Source: Haloactinospora alba
GTDB lineage: Bacteria; Actinomycetota; Actinomycetes; Streptosporangiales; Streptosporangiaceae
Length of the DNA: 64,000 bases
Assembly (NCBI RefSeq): GCF_006717075.1
Contig: NZ_VFQC01000001.1
Span: 1,178,001-1,242,000, forward strand
Direction: 5' to 3'
Shown piece by piece: positions 26,476 through 35,947 of this stretch. The first letter of the stretch is position 1. Each line of letters begins with the position of its first letter. Position numbers and translations under genes: made by a program. Below the pieces are notes generated by a model that was not told where the DNA came from, searched no databases, and saw only the letters and a list, made by a program, of their open reading frames with translations.

Positions 26476-27438
26476 GTGATAGATGCCGCGGGCCTACGCA
26501 AGGTCTACCGCTCGGACGGTCGCGACGTGGTCGCACTCGACCGGGTGGACCTACGCGTCCAGGAAGGCGAAATCTACGGTGTCGTGGGACAGAGCGGAGC
26601 AGGGAAGAGCACCCTGCTGCGATGCGTGAATCTCCTGGAACGACCGACCGAAGGAACCGTGCACGTTGACGGTGCCGAACTCACCGCGATGAGCGGCGCC
26701 CGACTGCGCGGCGCCCGGCGCGGGATCGGCATGGTGCACCAGCACTTCGCCCTGCTGTCCTCGCGCACCGTGGCCGGAAACGTCGCCTTCCCGCTGGAAG
26801 TCGCGGGTGTCACCCGCGCGCAGCGCAAACGCCGTGTCGGGGAACTACTGGAACTGGTGGGGCTCGACGACAAGGCCAAGATGCATCCCGCCCAGCTCTC
26901 CGGTGGGCAGAAACAGCGCGTCGGGATCGCCCGCGCTCTCGCCTCCCGCCCCAGGGTTCTGCTGAGCGACGAGGCGACCTCCGCACTGGACCCGGAGACC
27001 ACGCGCTCCATCCTGGAGCTGCTGCGGGAGCTCAACCAACAGCTCGATCTCACCATCCTGCTGATCACCCACGAGATGGAGGTGATCAAGCAGATCTGTG
27101 ACTCGGCCGCCCTGATGGACTCCGGAAGGTTCGCCGAATCCGGCCGCGTCCTTGACCTGCTCGAGACCCCCGGGTCCCGGCTGGCGCGTTCGTTGTTCCC
27201 CCTTCCCAGCACCGAGGAGGGCGACGGTGTGGCGATCACCTGCACCCGTGACTCGGACGCGCCGCTGATGTCCGAGCTGACCCGCCGGTTCGACGTGGAC
27301 GTCAACGTTCTCGGCGGCGCGGTGGAGAACATAGCGGGACGTTCCGTCGGTCGGCTCAACGTGCGCATCCAGGGCGACAAGCGGCAGGAAGCGCTGGGCT
27401 ATCTCAGCGAGCACGGAGTGCTGGTGGAGGAAGCGTGA
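26476..27438 (+). CDS. metN: Methionine ABC transporter ATP-binding protein
   Basis: ATPase of the MetNIQ methionine importer, 320 aa. It has Walker A GQSGAGKST, Q-loop HQHFALLSS, signature LSGGQKQRVGIARAL and Walker B VLLSDEATSALDPE. A C-terminal NIL regulatory domain (about 250-320) senses intracellular methionine in the family. The GTG at 26476 (VIDAAGLRKVYRSDG) matches the usual MetN start and has GAGG upstream; an earlier GTG at 26416 adds an unconserved extension. Its TGA overlaps the metI GTG. Confidence 0.93.
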   Translation: MIDAAGLRKVYRSDGRDVVALDRVDLRVQEGEIYGVVGQSGAGKSTLLRCVNLLERPTEGTVHVDGAELTAMSGARLRGARRGIGMVHQHFALLSSRTVAGNVAFPLEVAGVTRAQRKRRVGELLELVGLDDKAKMHPAQLSGGQKQRVGIARALASRPRVLLSDEATSALDPETTRSILELLRELNQQLDLTILLITHEMEVIKQICDSAALMDSGRFAESGRVLDLLETPGSRLARSLFPLPSTEEGDGVAITCTRDSDAPLMSELTRRFDVDVNVLGGAVENIAGRSVGRLNVRIQGDKRQEALGYLSEHGVLVEEA

Positions 27439-28121
27439 CAATGACCTGGCCGACACAGCTCGCCGAACGCTGGCCGGAGATGTGGCCGGAACTGTGGCTG
27501 GGCACCCTGGACACGGTGTACATGGTGCTGTGGGCAGCCGTCATGGGGGTCGTGTTCGGTCTCCCCATCGGGGTGCTGTTGGTAACCACGGAGCGGGGCG
27601 GACTCACCGCTGCCCCGGTGCTGCGGACGGTCCTCGGCGCGATCGTGAACATCGGGCGGTCGCTGCCGTTCATCGTGCTGATGGTGGCCGTCCTCTCCCT
27701 GACACGGCTCATCACGGGAACCACACTCGGACCCACCGCGGCGATCGTCCCGCTGAGCATCGGCGCCATACCCTTCTTCGCCCGGCTCGTCGAGACCTCC
27801 CTCCGGGAGGTCGACCGGGAGGTTGTCGAAGCCGCGCACGCCATGGGGACCGGAAAGCTTGCCATCGTCGGCAAGGTACTCCTGCCCGAAGCGCTCCCCG
27901 GACTGATCGCCGGGCTGGTGATGACCGTGGTCACCCTCGTGTCCTACTCGGCCATGGCCGGAGCGATCGGTGGGGGAGGCCTGGGCGACATCGCCATCCG
28001 TGAGGGCTACCAGGGATTCGACGACTACTACCTGTGGGCGACCGTGATCTGCCTGGTCGCCATCGTGCAGCTCGCGCAAACGATCGGTGACCTGTTGGTC
28101 AGGCGCCTCACCCACCGCTGA
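27435..28121 (+). CDS. metI: Methionine ABC transporter permease
   Basis: Inner-membrane permease, 228 aa with five or six hydrophobic segments. The EAA loop VVEAAHAMGTGKLAIVGKVLLPEALP and GGGGLGDIAIREGYQGF near the end are typical of MetI. It starts at a GTG overlapping metN (GTGA), so translation is coupled. Confidence 0.93.
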   Translation: MTMTWPTQLAERWPEMWPELWLGTLDTVYMVLWAAVMGVVFGLPIGVLLVTTERGGLTAAPVLRTVLGAIVNIGRSLPFIVLMVAVLSLTRLITGTTLGPTAAIVPLSIGAIPFFARLVETSLREVDREVVEAAHAMGTGKLAIVGKVLLPEALPGLIAGLVMTVVTLVSYSAMAGAIGGGGLGDIAIREGYQGFDDYYLWATVICLVAIVQLAQTIGDLLVRRLTHR

Positions 28122-28218
28122 ACCGGAACACAACGACGTGTCCCTCCAACCCGGCCGCCTTCGCCCCCTCGACGGGCCGGCTCTGGCGGTCCAAGACGAC
28201 GAACGAAGGGAAAGACAC

Positions 28219-29064
28219 GTGCGCACAATATGGGCCATAGCTGGTGCCGCTGGTCTCGTCGTGAGCCTCGTGGCCTGCGGAAGTCCCAGCGAGCAGGCGT
28301 CCTCGGACGGTTCCGCCGACGGTGACAGCACGACCGTCACCGTCGGGGCGACTCCCGTTCCACAAGCCCAGATCCTCGAGTTCGTCCGGGACGAACTCGC
28401 TGCCGACGCCGGCCTGGACCTCGAGATCGTGGAGTTCACCGACTACAACCAACCCAACACCGCTCTGACCGAGGGGGAACTGGACGCCAACTACTTCCAG
28501 CACAAGCCCTTCCTCGAGGAGTACCTCGACGGCAATCCCGAGGCTGACCTCAGCTACGTCGGGAACGTGCACCTGGAGGCGTTCGGACTCTATTCCGAAG
28601 AGCTGGAGAAGGTTTCCGGCCTGGAGGAGGGCGACAAGGTCGCGGTGCCCAACGACGGTTCCAACATGGGCCGGGCGCTGAAACTCCTCGAGGACCAGGA
28701 CCTCATCACCCTGGAGGACGGTGCCGGGGATACCGCATCGAAGAAGGACATCGCCGAGAATCCGCGTGACCTGCAGATCACTCCGGTGGAGGCGGCGCAG
28801 CTCCCTCGGTCCCTCCCCGACGTCGACGCCGCCGTCATCAACGGGAACTTCGCCCTGGAGGCGAGCATCCCCGCGGAGGCGAACACGCTTGCCCAGGAGA
28901 ACACCGAGGACAATCCCTACGCCAACGGGCTGGTCGTTCCCGCCTCTGACACCGATGCCCCGGCTGTCACCGAACTCAACGAGCTCCTCCACAGCGACGA
29001 GGTCAAGGACTACATGCAGGAGCAGTGGGACGGAGTCGTGATTCCGTTGGGTGGCGAGAACTAG
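28219..29064 (+). CDS. metQ: Methionine-binding lipoprotein (NLPA family)
   Basis: Substrate-binding component of the methionine importer, 281 aa. Signal peptide with lipobox LVSLVAC (Cys about 20), then the family core VTVGATPVPQAQILEFV, FTDYNQPNTALTEGELDANYFQHKPFLEEY, VAVPNDGSNMGRALKLLEDQ and VDAAVINGNFALEA. The GTG at 28219 has GAAGGGAAAG upstream; the frame extends further but without a signal peptide. The TAG stop at 29062-29064 ends on the first base of a repeat element. Confidence 0.92.
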   Translation: MRTIWAIAGAAGLVVSLVACGSPSEQASSDGSADGDSTTVTVGATPVPQAQILEFVRDELAADAGLDLEIVEFTDYNQPNTALTEGELDANYFQHKPFLEEYLDGNPEADLSYVGNVHLEAFGLYSEELEKVSGLEEGDKVAVPNDGSNMGRALKLLEDQDLITLEDGAGDTASKKDIAENPRDLQITPVEAAQLPRSLPDVDAAVINGNFALEASIPAEANTLAQENTEDNPYANGLVVPASDTDAPAVTELNELLHSDEVKDYMQEQWDGVVIPLGGEN

Positions 29065-29143
29065 AGCCTGTCCGGTGGACGCTTGTCCTGCTGCGCGGCG
29101 GCCCAGCGCCGCCCGCCACGAACAGCATCCACCGAACACGCCC
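29064..29143. repeat. Short palindromic element related to the one after pyrD
   Basis: Begins GAGCCTGTCCGGTGGACGC exactly at the metQ stop and ends with an imperfect inverted copy (GCATCCACCGAACACGCCC, 29125-29143). The word at 29077-29096 is identical to 16473-16492. No intact target duplication is seen on the right. Similarity to the first element resumes after 29143 (a GTTCCCGCCGGTCG word), so the copy may be rearranged. Nothing else was found up to 29440. Confidence 0.5.
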
Positions 29144-29440
29144 AGGCGGTTCCCGCCGGTCGCGGTCGCGCGTTTCCCGAGGCCGCGTCCGGGAGGGAAG
29201 GAAACCCTTGTGGGGTCGGCTGGCCGGATCAGCCCGCCGGCCCCGCACCCGCTCGGATGGGCCCTGTGTCTGGACTCCCGTTCTTCAGCTATGCGAGGTT
29301 GCGTACGCTTTGTGGCGGCGGAAAGGTCATCCCGCAGGAGGAGTGTGTTCTTTGGCCCACGCTGAGCCGTGTTTCCGCTGCTGGGGGAGACGGCCGTCCC
29401 CGGCAGTCCCGACGCCGTGGTAGCCGCGAGGGACCGGAGT

Positions 29441-29662
29441 ATGCCAATGGAACCGGAGCGTGACCGGTGCCTTCTCACCGAGTGTGAGCCGTGCCAGAAT
29501 CCGGGTGAGCCCTGTCGGTTCTGTTCCGGGACAGGGTGGTGGCGTCCGGAGAGCCCACGTAGGGATGAGAACGGCGTGATCAGTTGGGTGCGGGTGGAGG
29601 AACCCTGCCGCATGTGCGCCAGTACCGGAAACGAGCACAACCCCGTTCGGCCGCTGTTCTGA
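29441..29662 (+). CDS. Small Cys-rich protein with DnaJ-like zinc-finger repeats
   Basis: 73-aa protein with two CxxC-type clusters: CEPCQNPGEPCRFCSGTGWW and EPCRMCASTG. The CxxCxGxG spacing resembles DnaJ/TRASH-like zinc ribbons and suggests one or two bound zinc ions. A GAGGGA site precedes the ATG at 29441; the ATG at 29447 with GGAG is an alternative. A longer frame from 29369 has no conserved content. No partner is evident. Function unknown. Confidence 0.6.
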   Translation: MPMEPERDRCLLTECEPCQNPGEPCRFCSGTGWWRPESPRRDENGVISWVRVEEPCRMCASTGNEHNPVRPLF

Positions 29663-29765
29663 CCGCTGCACAGCAGGAGGCGGCGCGACCGGGAATCACC
29701 GAGCTCGGGCTAGGGTGAGTTGGAGGCGGACGTCTCCGTGTCACCGTCGTTGGGAGGGCTGCGGT

Positions 29766-30452
29766 ATGCGTTGGGTCACCTATCTGTCGCCGAGTGGCGG
29801 TATGGAGCGGCCAGGCGTCATCGATGACGGGTGTGTGTTCGGCTATCCGGGGGAGCAGGGCTTCTCCGAGCTGTTGGACGGGGACCGGCACACGCTTGCC
29901 GACGCCTACCAGCGTGCTCTCGCGTCGCCGGTGGAGATCATCGTCGAGTTCGAGACCCGACTGTGCGCCCCGATCGTTCCCTCCGTCCCCGTTCCGGCCC
30001 GTGTGGGAACCGAGTGGGTGAACATCGAACCCGCGATGGTGCGCGGTACCGACGAGGGTGCTGCTCTCCCCTCGGGGGCTGATGCTCTCTCCGCAGCGAT
30101 CGGTGTGGCGGCCGTGTTCGGTGGGACTGAGGACGGGAAGGAACACGTCGGTTACACGTTGGCGTGCCTCTGGCGTACCCCGGAAGCAGAGTGCGGCGGT
30201 CTGAGTGTCGGGCCGGCGGTGGTCACCCCCGAGGAGCTCGACCGTTCCTCCCTGACCGTCACGGCGTCCGTGGAGGACAAACCGTTGGCGACCGCCAGCG
30301 TTGACGACGAGCTCCTGTGGACCGATGGGAGGCGTTCGTCTCTCGTGGCGGTACTGCCCGCCCAAACCCGTCTGCTCACTCCCGGTGAGGAGCTCTTCCT
30401 GGACGGCGGACCGTTGGGCGAGTTCGAGGTGCGTATCGGATCCGCCGTCTGA
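29766..30452 (+). CDS. Fumarylacetoacetate hydrolase-fold protein, probably non-catalytic
   Basis: 228 aa beginning MRWVTYLSPSGG, with GGGAGG upstream. The opening and GVIDDGCVFGYPGEQG resemble N-terminal parts of FAH-family hydrolases, and the C-terminal LLTPGEELFLDGGPLGEFEVRIG resembles their final strand. The Glu/Asp metal ligands of active FAH enzymes are not recognisable in the middle (PAMVRGTDEGAALPSGADALSAAIGVAAVFGG). A degenerate homologue is the best guess; certainty is moderate. Confidence 0.55.
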   Translation: MRWVTYLSPSGGMERPGVIDDGCVFGYPGEQGFSELLDGDRHTLADAYQRALASPVEIIVEFETRLCAPIVPSVPVPARVGTEWVNIEPAMVRGTDEGAALPSGADALSAAIGVAAVFGGTEDGKEHVGYTLACLWRTPEAECGGLSVGPAVVTPEELDRSSLTVTASVEDKPLATASVDDELLWTDGRRSSLVAVLPAQTRLLTPGEELFLDGGPLGEFEVRIGSAV

Positions 30453-30966
30453 GCAACGGTTCCGGCTCTCGGAGACGCTGGCAGCCCGGACGGCCGCGGG
30501 TCGGGAGGGACGGGCACGACGCCCGTTGCCCCTCGGGAGCGGCGCTGCAAGAGGACGGTCCAGCATCCGAAAGCGTGTCAAGGATGTGTTGGAAAAGTTA
30601 TGGACGTGCACCGGGGCGCACGGCGGGCGGGACGCACCGCGTTCCGACTCGATCCGCTGTCCAGCAGCGGAATCGTCCGCCCCGGAGGTGGGGAACAGCG
30701 ACGAGGACCGTGGGTCACCCTCTCGGAGAGCACGGTGTGGCTTGGTACGCTGTCCACCTTGGATGCACTATTTCGGGTTTATGGTGCATGACGCCTTCCC
30801 CCGAACTGAGGCGAGTTCCGATACGGAAGAGTCCATTTCGAGGCTTTCCCGGATGACGCAGGTCCCTTCGGCAGTGGCGGCCACCACGCGGCGCGTACAC
30901 CGGAGTTCCGGACGGGACCGTCCACGGGGGATCCACGTCCGTCATCCGAAGCGGTGACACGAAAGG
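30453..30966. promoter_or_regulatory. Upstream region of the conservon
   Basis: About 510 nt with no supported gene. A candidate promoter pairs TTGGTA (30742-30747) with CACTAT (30766-30771) at 18 nt. A dyad ATGCAC (30763-30768) / GTGCAT (30784-30789) overlaps it and could be an operator. Both are tentative. Confidence 0.35.
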
Positions 30967-33900
30967 GTGCGAGGGTCCGTGTCGACACGAGCGACAGATG
31001 GTGGGAGTGACGCCTCCCGCCCGCAGCCTCCGGCCGACGAGACGGAGGGCAGCGGTGGGAGAAAGCGGTTCGAACGCTGGCGGAGACTGCGCAATTGGCG
31101 TGTGCGGTCCCGCCTCATAGCGCTCATCGTCATCCCCACCGCTGTGGCCGTCGTCCTCGGCGGGATGCGGATCGGCGAGAACATTCTCAACACGATCGCT
31201 AACGACCGGGTCGAGAAGATGGCCTCGCTGGGCCAGTCGGTCGTCGCGCTCTCCAACGAGCTGGGCAAGGAGCGCATGCTCAGCGCTGCTTACATCGCTG
31301 ACGATCCTGACCCCGAGGAGCGTTCCACCGAACGCCTGGAACGGCTGCGGGAACAGGTCAAAGCCAGTAAGCAGGCCCGGCAGCAGGTGCGAAGCGACAT
31401 CGACGAGCTGGACGGCGCCGACAGCTCGGCTGCCGAGGAGCAGATCCAGAGCATGACGAGCCACCTCGACGAGATCGAGAGTGTGCGCAGTGATGTCGAG
31501 GGGACCGACACCACCGTCCTGCCCACGGTCACCAGCTACCGGAAGACGATCGAATCCCTCACCAGGTTCAACCAGACCATCGCGGAGTCCACGGAGAACA
31601 CGGAGCTGCGCGAGAGCGTTCAGTCCATGACCGCCCTGAACGAGGTCCGGGAGCAGCTCTCCTACGAAGCGGCGCTGATGCTGCACACGCTGATGCGTGA
31701 CTCCATGTCGGGCGGTGTCGAGGAAGCCCTGCGGCAGAGCCGGTCCCGCTATGACAACGCCAAGCAGGACTTCATCGACAAAGCCACGGACCAGCAGCGG
31801 CAGTCCTACGACCAGAGCTTCAGCGGCCCGGACGCGAACCAGGTGATGAACACGTGGGTGCGGGTCATGATGCGGGCCGACAACGACGAGGAACTGACCG
31901 GTTCCGCGGGCGACGTTGACGCCTCCTCCTACCGGGAGGCCGCGAACAGCTCGCTGGACAAGCTCCAGGACGTCGAGGGGGAGATCACCGGGGTCGTCGA
32001 GGGCAAGGCGGCCTCATTGAAGTCCGAGGCGATCAATCGGGCGCTGATGGACTCGCTGCTGGTGCTGGCGATGATCATCGCCGTCTTCATCAGCACGACA
32101 GCCGTGGTCCGCTCGCTGGTCCGGCCGTTGCGTACCCTGCGGGAGGGCGCGCTCCGGATCGCCCAGGAGGACCTTCCCGACTCCATCACCCGTATGCAGG
32201 GGATGAGTTCGGCCCCCGGGGAGGTCGATGTCGCCCCTATCGACGTCGGCTCCCGGGACGAGATCAGCGAGGTCGCCCACTCGTTCGACGAGGTCCACCG
32301 TGTGGCACTGCGTCTCGCCTCGGACGAAGCGGTGCTGCGCAGCAACGTCAACGCGATGTTCGTCAACCTCTCCCGGCGGAGCCAAACGCTGGTGGAGCGG
32401 CAACTGCGACTGATCGACGGGCTGGAGCAGAGCGAGCAGGACGCCGACCGGTTGTCCGACCTCTTCCAACTGGACCACCTGGCGACGCGCATGCGCCGGA
32501 ACAACGAGAACCTTCTGGTGCTCTCCGGCCAGGACAACACCCGCAAGTGGGCCCAACCCGTCCCGCTGGTCGACGTGCTGCGCGGTGCGATCTCCGAGGT
32601 CGAGCAGTACGACCGGGTGAACGTCCGGGCACCCTCGCACATATCCGTACTGGGCCGCCCCGTCAACGACGTGATTCACCTCATCGCCGAGCTCGTGGAG
32701 AACGCGACCTCGTTCTCGTCGCACGAGTCCCAGGTCGGGGTCTCCGCCAGGACACTCGACAACGGCAGTGTCCAGGTCGAGGTGGCGGACGACGGGATCG
32801 GGATGCCGGCGGACGAACTCGAGGCCACGAACGAGCGCCTCGCGGAGCCACCCGTCATCGATGTGGCCGTTTCCCGGCGCATGGGGCTGTTCGTGGTCAG
32901 CCGCCTGGCTGCCCGGCACGGCATCGAGGTGCAGTTGCAGGAGTCCCACAACGGCGGTATCACGGCCGTGGCCGTCCTCCCGCCGGACCTGCTGATCACC
33001 CCGGTCGAGCTGGACGCGCAGCAGGATGGAGCCTCCTCGCCTCCCGAACTGGACGCTGGGTCCGCCTTCCCCGACACGTACGCGGAAGCGACCGCGGCCT
33101 TCGCGGCCAACCCCGCCCCCGCCGAGTCCGGCGACGACCGTCAGCCCCCGTCGACCGGGAGCGTCCCGTCAGCGCCCTCGGACCTGCCCAAGCGCCGCCC
33201 CGGCGCGGAGCGCGCCGAGGAGCACCCGCCCGGCGGGGAGGACCTGTGGAGGCCCGCCAACCGGGACTCCCGGCCGGCGCAACCGCCGGAGCACGCCGAT
33301 TCCGCCGGACAGCAACCGCCTGCGGCGGAGCCGGGACCGGAGGAGAGGCCCTCCCCCTCCCCGTTCGACACTGACACGCATCACGAGGGGCCTCTGGCGG
33401 GGCCGTCAGAGGCCTCCTCCGCAGAACCGCCAGCAGCCCCGCAGCAGCCAACGGAATCCGCTGTGTCCGAGAGCGAGGAGGGGAGCGAGCGTCCTGCTGG
33501 GTTCGCCAGCGGCCCTCCGCTGTCGGGAGAGCAGACCGACCCCTCGGCTCTCGGTGGTTGGCAGCACAACGAGCACTCCCCGCGTGAGGGTTACGGATCC
33601 ACCGCCTACCTTTCCCGCCGTTACGGGAGCCCCGGACAGGACACGGTCGTCCCGCCGTCGCCGGAGCAGGACGGGGAGACCCTGCCGATCTTCGAGTCCA
33701 TCGAGTCGAACTGGTTCCGCCGACGCACCGGTGGACCCTCCGTGGCAGGACCGGACACCGGCCCTCAGCCGCAGGTCAACAGGGGCCGGGGCTCCAGCGC
33801 CAGCGAGCCGCCCCGTCCGGAGCCTACGGATTCCGTCGACGACGGGGGAGCCGTCTCGCAGCCGAACGCGTCAGAAGGGGAGGAAGGGCAGGAAACCTCC

Positions 33901-34167
33901 AACGAGACATGGCGGTCAGCGTCGGACCAGGGATGGCAGGCGGCTCAGTCCGTTTCCGACCCTGTGGCCGGAGGTTTGACGACCTCGGGCTTGCCAAAAC
34001 GCGTACCTAAAGCAAACCTAGTTCCTGGCACGGCTCCACAGCAGGAAGGGGCGGACGAAGGGCCGGCCCGTTCAGCGAAACGGGTACGGGATCGTTTCGC
34101 CGGTTTCCAGAAGGGGCTCCGTGAGGGACGTAACCAGACCGACGACCAGTCGTCCGAGGAGAGATAG
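30967..34167 (+). CDS. cvnA: Conservon sensor kinase (nitrate/nitrite-sensor-like histidine kinase)
   Basis: 1066-aa membrane sensor heading a conservon. A basic N-terminus precedes TM1 (LIALIVIPTAVAVVLGG, about 50-67), an extracytoplasmic NIT-type helical domain (about 70-355), TM2 (SLLVLAMIIAVFISTTAVV) and HAMP (VRPLRTLREGALRIA). A dimerisation segment follows (LDHLATRMRRNNENLLVLSG), then an ATPase domain with N box LIAELVENATSFSS, DDGIGMP and MGLFVVSRLAARHGI. The last 390 residues are a disordered Pro/Ser/Glu-rich tail. GTG at 30967 or 30979 are both possible starts. No response regulator is present; in conservons output goes to a small GTPase. Confidence 0.9.
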   Translation: MRGSVSTRATDGGSDASRPQPPADETEGSGGRKRFERWRRLRNWRVRSRLIALIVIPTAVAVVLGGMRIGENILNTIANDRVEKMASLGQSVVALSNELGKERMLSAAYIADDPDPEERSTERLERLREQVKASKQARQQVRSDIDELDGADSSAAEEQIQSMTSHLDEIESVRSDVEGTDTTVLPTVTSYRKTIESLTRFNQTIAESTENTELRESVQSMTALNEVREQLSYEAALMLHTLMRDSMSGGVEEALRQSRSRYDNAKQDFIDKATDQQRQSYDQSFSGPDANQVMNTWVRVMMRADNDEELTGSAGDVDASSYREAANSSLDKLQDVEGEITGVVEGKAASLKSEAINRALMDSLLVLAMIIAVFISTTAVVRSLVRPLRTLREGALRIAQEDLPDSITRMQGMSSAPGEVDVAPIDVGSRDEISEVAHSFDEVHRVALRLASDEAVLRSNVNAMFVNLSRRSQTLVERQLRLIDGLEQSEQDADRLSDLFQLDHLATRMRRNNENLLVLSGQDNTRKWAQPVPLVDVLRGAISEVEQYDRVNVRAPSHISVLGRPVNDVIHLIAELVENATSFSSHESQVGVSARTLDNGSVQVEVADDGIGMPADELEATNERLAEPPVIDVAVSRRMGLFVVSRLAARHGIEVQLQESHNGGITAVAVLPPDLLITPVELDAQQDGASSPPELDAGSAFPDTYAEATAAFAANPAPAESGDDRQPPSTGSVPSAPSDLPKRRPGAERAEEHPPGGEDLWRPANRDSRPAQPPEHADSAGQQPPAAEPGPEERPSPSPFDTDTHHEGPLAGPSEASSAEPPAAPQQPTESAVSESEEGSERPAGFASGPPLSGEQTDPSALGGWQHNEHSPREGYGSTAYLSRRYGSPGQDTVVPPSPEQDGETLPIFESIESNWFRRRTGGPSVAGPDTGPQPQVNRGRGSSASEPPRPEPTDSVDDGGAVSQPNASEGEEGQETSNETWRSASDQGWQAAQSVSDPVAGGLTTSGLPKRVPKANLVPGTAPQQEGADEGPARSAKRVRDRFAGFQKGLREGRNQTDDQSSEER

Positions 34168-34390
34168 TGTCCAGCGCGAACGGTGTTGCGGACGGACGCC
34201 GATTGGAACCGGGTAGAGTCCGTGCGTCAGATTGGCGGGGTGGTCCGATACCGCGGGCCAGCTATGAACTAGCATCATCCGCAATTCTCGGACACGAAAA
34301 CCACATGAAGTCACGACTGAAGAAGACATGGTCGGCAGTCGCTCCCCGCGCGGTCGGCCAGCGCGAAGCTTGGGACGGACAGGAGAGCAA

Positions 34391-34780
34391 ATGAGTCAAT
34401 CCGTGAACGAGCTCAACTGGCTAGTCACCGACTTCGCGAATCGCGTACCGGATGTCGCGCACGCCATCGTCGTTTCATCGGACGGTTTGCCGCTCGCTGC
34501 CTCGGAGGGTTTCCCCGCTGACCGGGCGGACCAGCTTGCGGCGATCGCGTCCGGCCTGTCCAGCCTGACACAGGGCGCTGCCCGGGTCTTCGAGGGCGGG
34601 TCGGTCGCGCAGACCGTTGTCGAGATGGAACGTGGGTTGTTGCTCATCATGGCCATCGGTGACGGGTCGTGCCTGACAGTGCTCGCCGCTGCGGAGTGCG
34701 ACCTCGGCCTGGTGGCTTACGAGATGACCCTGCTCGTCGAACGGGCCGGGCGTGCGTTGATCCCGGCGGCGCGCACCTGA
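34391..34780 (+). CDS. cvnB: Roadblock/LC7-domain protein of the conservon
   Basis: 129-aa roadblock-fold protein ([34 protein letters not shown]...[34 protein letters not shown]). In conservons these proteins associate with the small GTPase and are thought to modulate its nucleotide state. The ATG at 34391 has AGGAGAG upstream; a frame to 34328 is unsupported. Second gene of the cluster, between the sensor kinase and the DUF742 gene. Confidence 0.92.
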   Translation: MSQSVNELNWLVTDFANRVPDVAHAIVVSSDGLPLAASEGFPADRADQLAAIASGLSSLTQGAARVFEGGSVAQTVVEMERGLLLIMAIGDGSCLTVLAAAECDLGLVAYEMTLLVERAGRALIPAART

Positions 34781-34815
34781 GTAATCCACTGATCCACCAC
34801 CAACAGGAGGACGTG

Positions 34816-35322
34816 GTGGCACCCCACAGTAGAGAGGACGGGAGCGCCTCGTGGTTCGGGCAGCAGCCCGGCGGCGCCTCCAGAGCGCCGGCCGAGCGTC
34901 CGGACGGCGGAGATGTTCCACGGCCGAAACAGCAACCAGACGATCAGCAACCCACCCCGGCGGGTGACCCCCCGTCGAATGCCCCCAGTTCGTTGGTACG
35001 GCCTTATGCTGTGACCCGCGGCCGGACCAAACCGAAGTCCCAGCTACCGCTGGAGGCGCTGATCTCCGCGACAGCGGCGGCGCGCGACGAGCTGGGAACC
35101 CTGACCCCTGAGTGTCAGGCGATCAGGGACCTGTGTGGAGAGTGGCGTTCCGTGGCAGAGATATCCGCGCTGCTGCGGATCCCGCTCGGTGTCGCGCGGG
35201 TACTCGTGGCGGACATGTCGGAACAGGGCCTGGTGCAGATCCGATCGTCGCTCGGCTCCGACGAAAGCCGGCCCAATGTCAACCTGCTTGAAAGGGTGCT
35301 CAGTGGACTTCGCAAGCTCTAG
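34816..35322 (+). CDS. cvnC: DUF742 protein of the conservon
   Basis: 168 aa. A disordered N-terminal third (Gln/Pro/Asp-rich) is followed by the DUF742 winged-helix-like domain: SLVRPYAVTRGRTKPKSQLPLEALISA...CQAIRDLCGEWRSVAEISALLRIPLGVARVLVADMSEQGLV. The GTG at 34816 fits the AGGAGG site best; the GTG at 34813 is too close. It overlaps the GTPase start by 20 nt, as is usual in conservons. Confidence 0.9.
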   Translation: MAPHSREDGSASWFGQQPGGASRAPAERPDGGDVPRPKQQPDDQQPTPAGDPPSNAPSSLVRPYAVTRGRTKPKSQLPLEALISATAAARDELGTLTPECQAIRDLCGEWRSVAEISALLRIPLGVARVLVADMSEQGLVQIRSSLGSDESRPNVNLLERVLSGLRKL

Positions 35323-35947
35323 CCCGGCCGACGAGGGCGGTGCTGCGGCGAACGCGATGACATCGGTCAAGATCGTCGTCGCTGGAGGCTTCGGTGTCGG
35401 AAAGACGACGTTCGTCGGCTCCGTTTCCGAGATCGTACCGCTGACCACCGAAGCGGTCATGACAAGCGCCAGTGTGGGCGTTGACGATCTCGCCAAGACA
35501 CCGGACAAGCAGTCCACCACTGTGGCGATGGACTTCGGCCGTGTCTCGCTGGACTCGGACCTGATCCTGTACCTGTTCGGTACCCCGGGGCAGCACAGGT
35601 TCTGGTTCATGTGGGACGACCTGGTCAAGGGCGCTATCGGTGCTGTGGTGCTTGTCGACACGAGGCGCCTCGCCGACTGCTTCCCCGCCATCGACTACTT
35701 CGAGGAAGCGCGCCTGCCCTTCGTGGTGGCGGTCAACGGGTTCGACGGCTACTATCCGCACGCTCCGGAGGAGGTGCGCGACGCCCTCACCCTCAGCCCC
35801 GACATCCCCATTGTCCAGGTCGATGCGCGCGGCAAGGACTCCACCAAGTCGACCCTGATCAGACTGGTGGAACACGCCATCACGGTGGGTGACGCCAACA
35901 GTTCCGGCCAGCCGACATCCACGGGCGGTCAGACCTCGTGGCGTTAG
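35303..35947 (+). CDS. cvnD: Conservon Ras-like GTP-binding protein
   Basis: 214-aa small GTPase, the output element of the conservon. Motifs are P-loop GGFGVGKTTFVG (about 29-40), switch region VGVDDLAKTPDKQSTTVAMDFG, G3 LFGTPGQHRFWFMWDDL, G4-like VAVNGFDGYY (NKxD replaced by N-G-F-D) and VDARGKDS. The GTG at 35303 lies inside the DUF742 gene and has AAGGG upstream. Known conservons influence development and secondary metabolism in Streptomyces; the role here is inferred. Confidence 0.92.
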   Translation: MDFASSSPADEGGAAANAMTSVKIVVAGGFGVGKTTFVGSVSEIVPLTTEAVMTSASVGVDDLAKTPDKQSTTVAMDFGRVSLDSDLILYLFGTPGQHRFWFMWDDLVKGAIGAVVLVDTRRLADCFPAIDYFEEARLPFVVAVNGFDGYYPHAPEEVRDALTLSPDIPIVQVDARGKDSTKSTLIRLVEHAITVGDANSSGQPTSTGGQTSWR

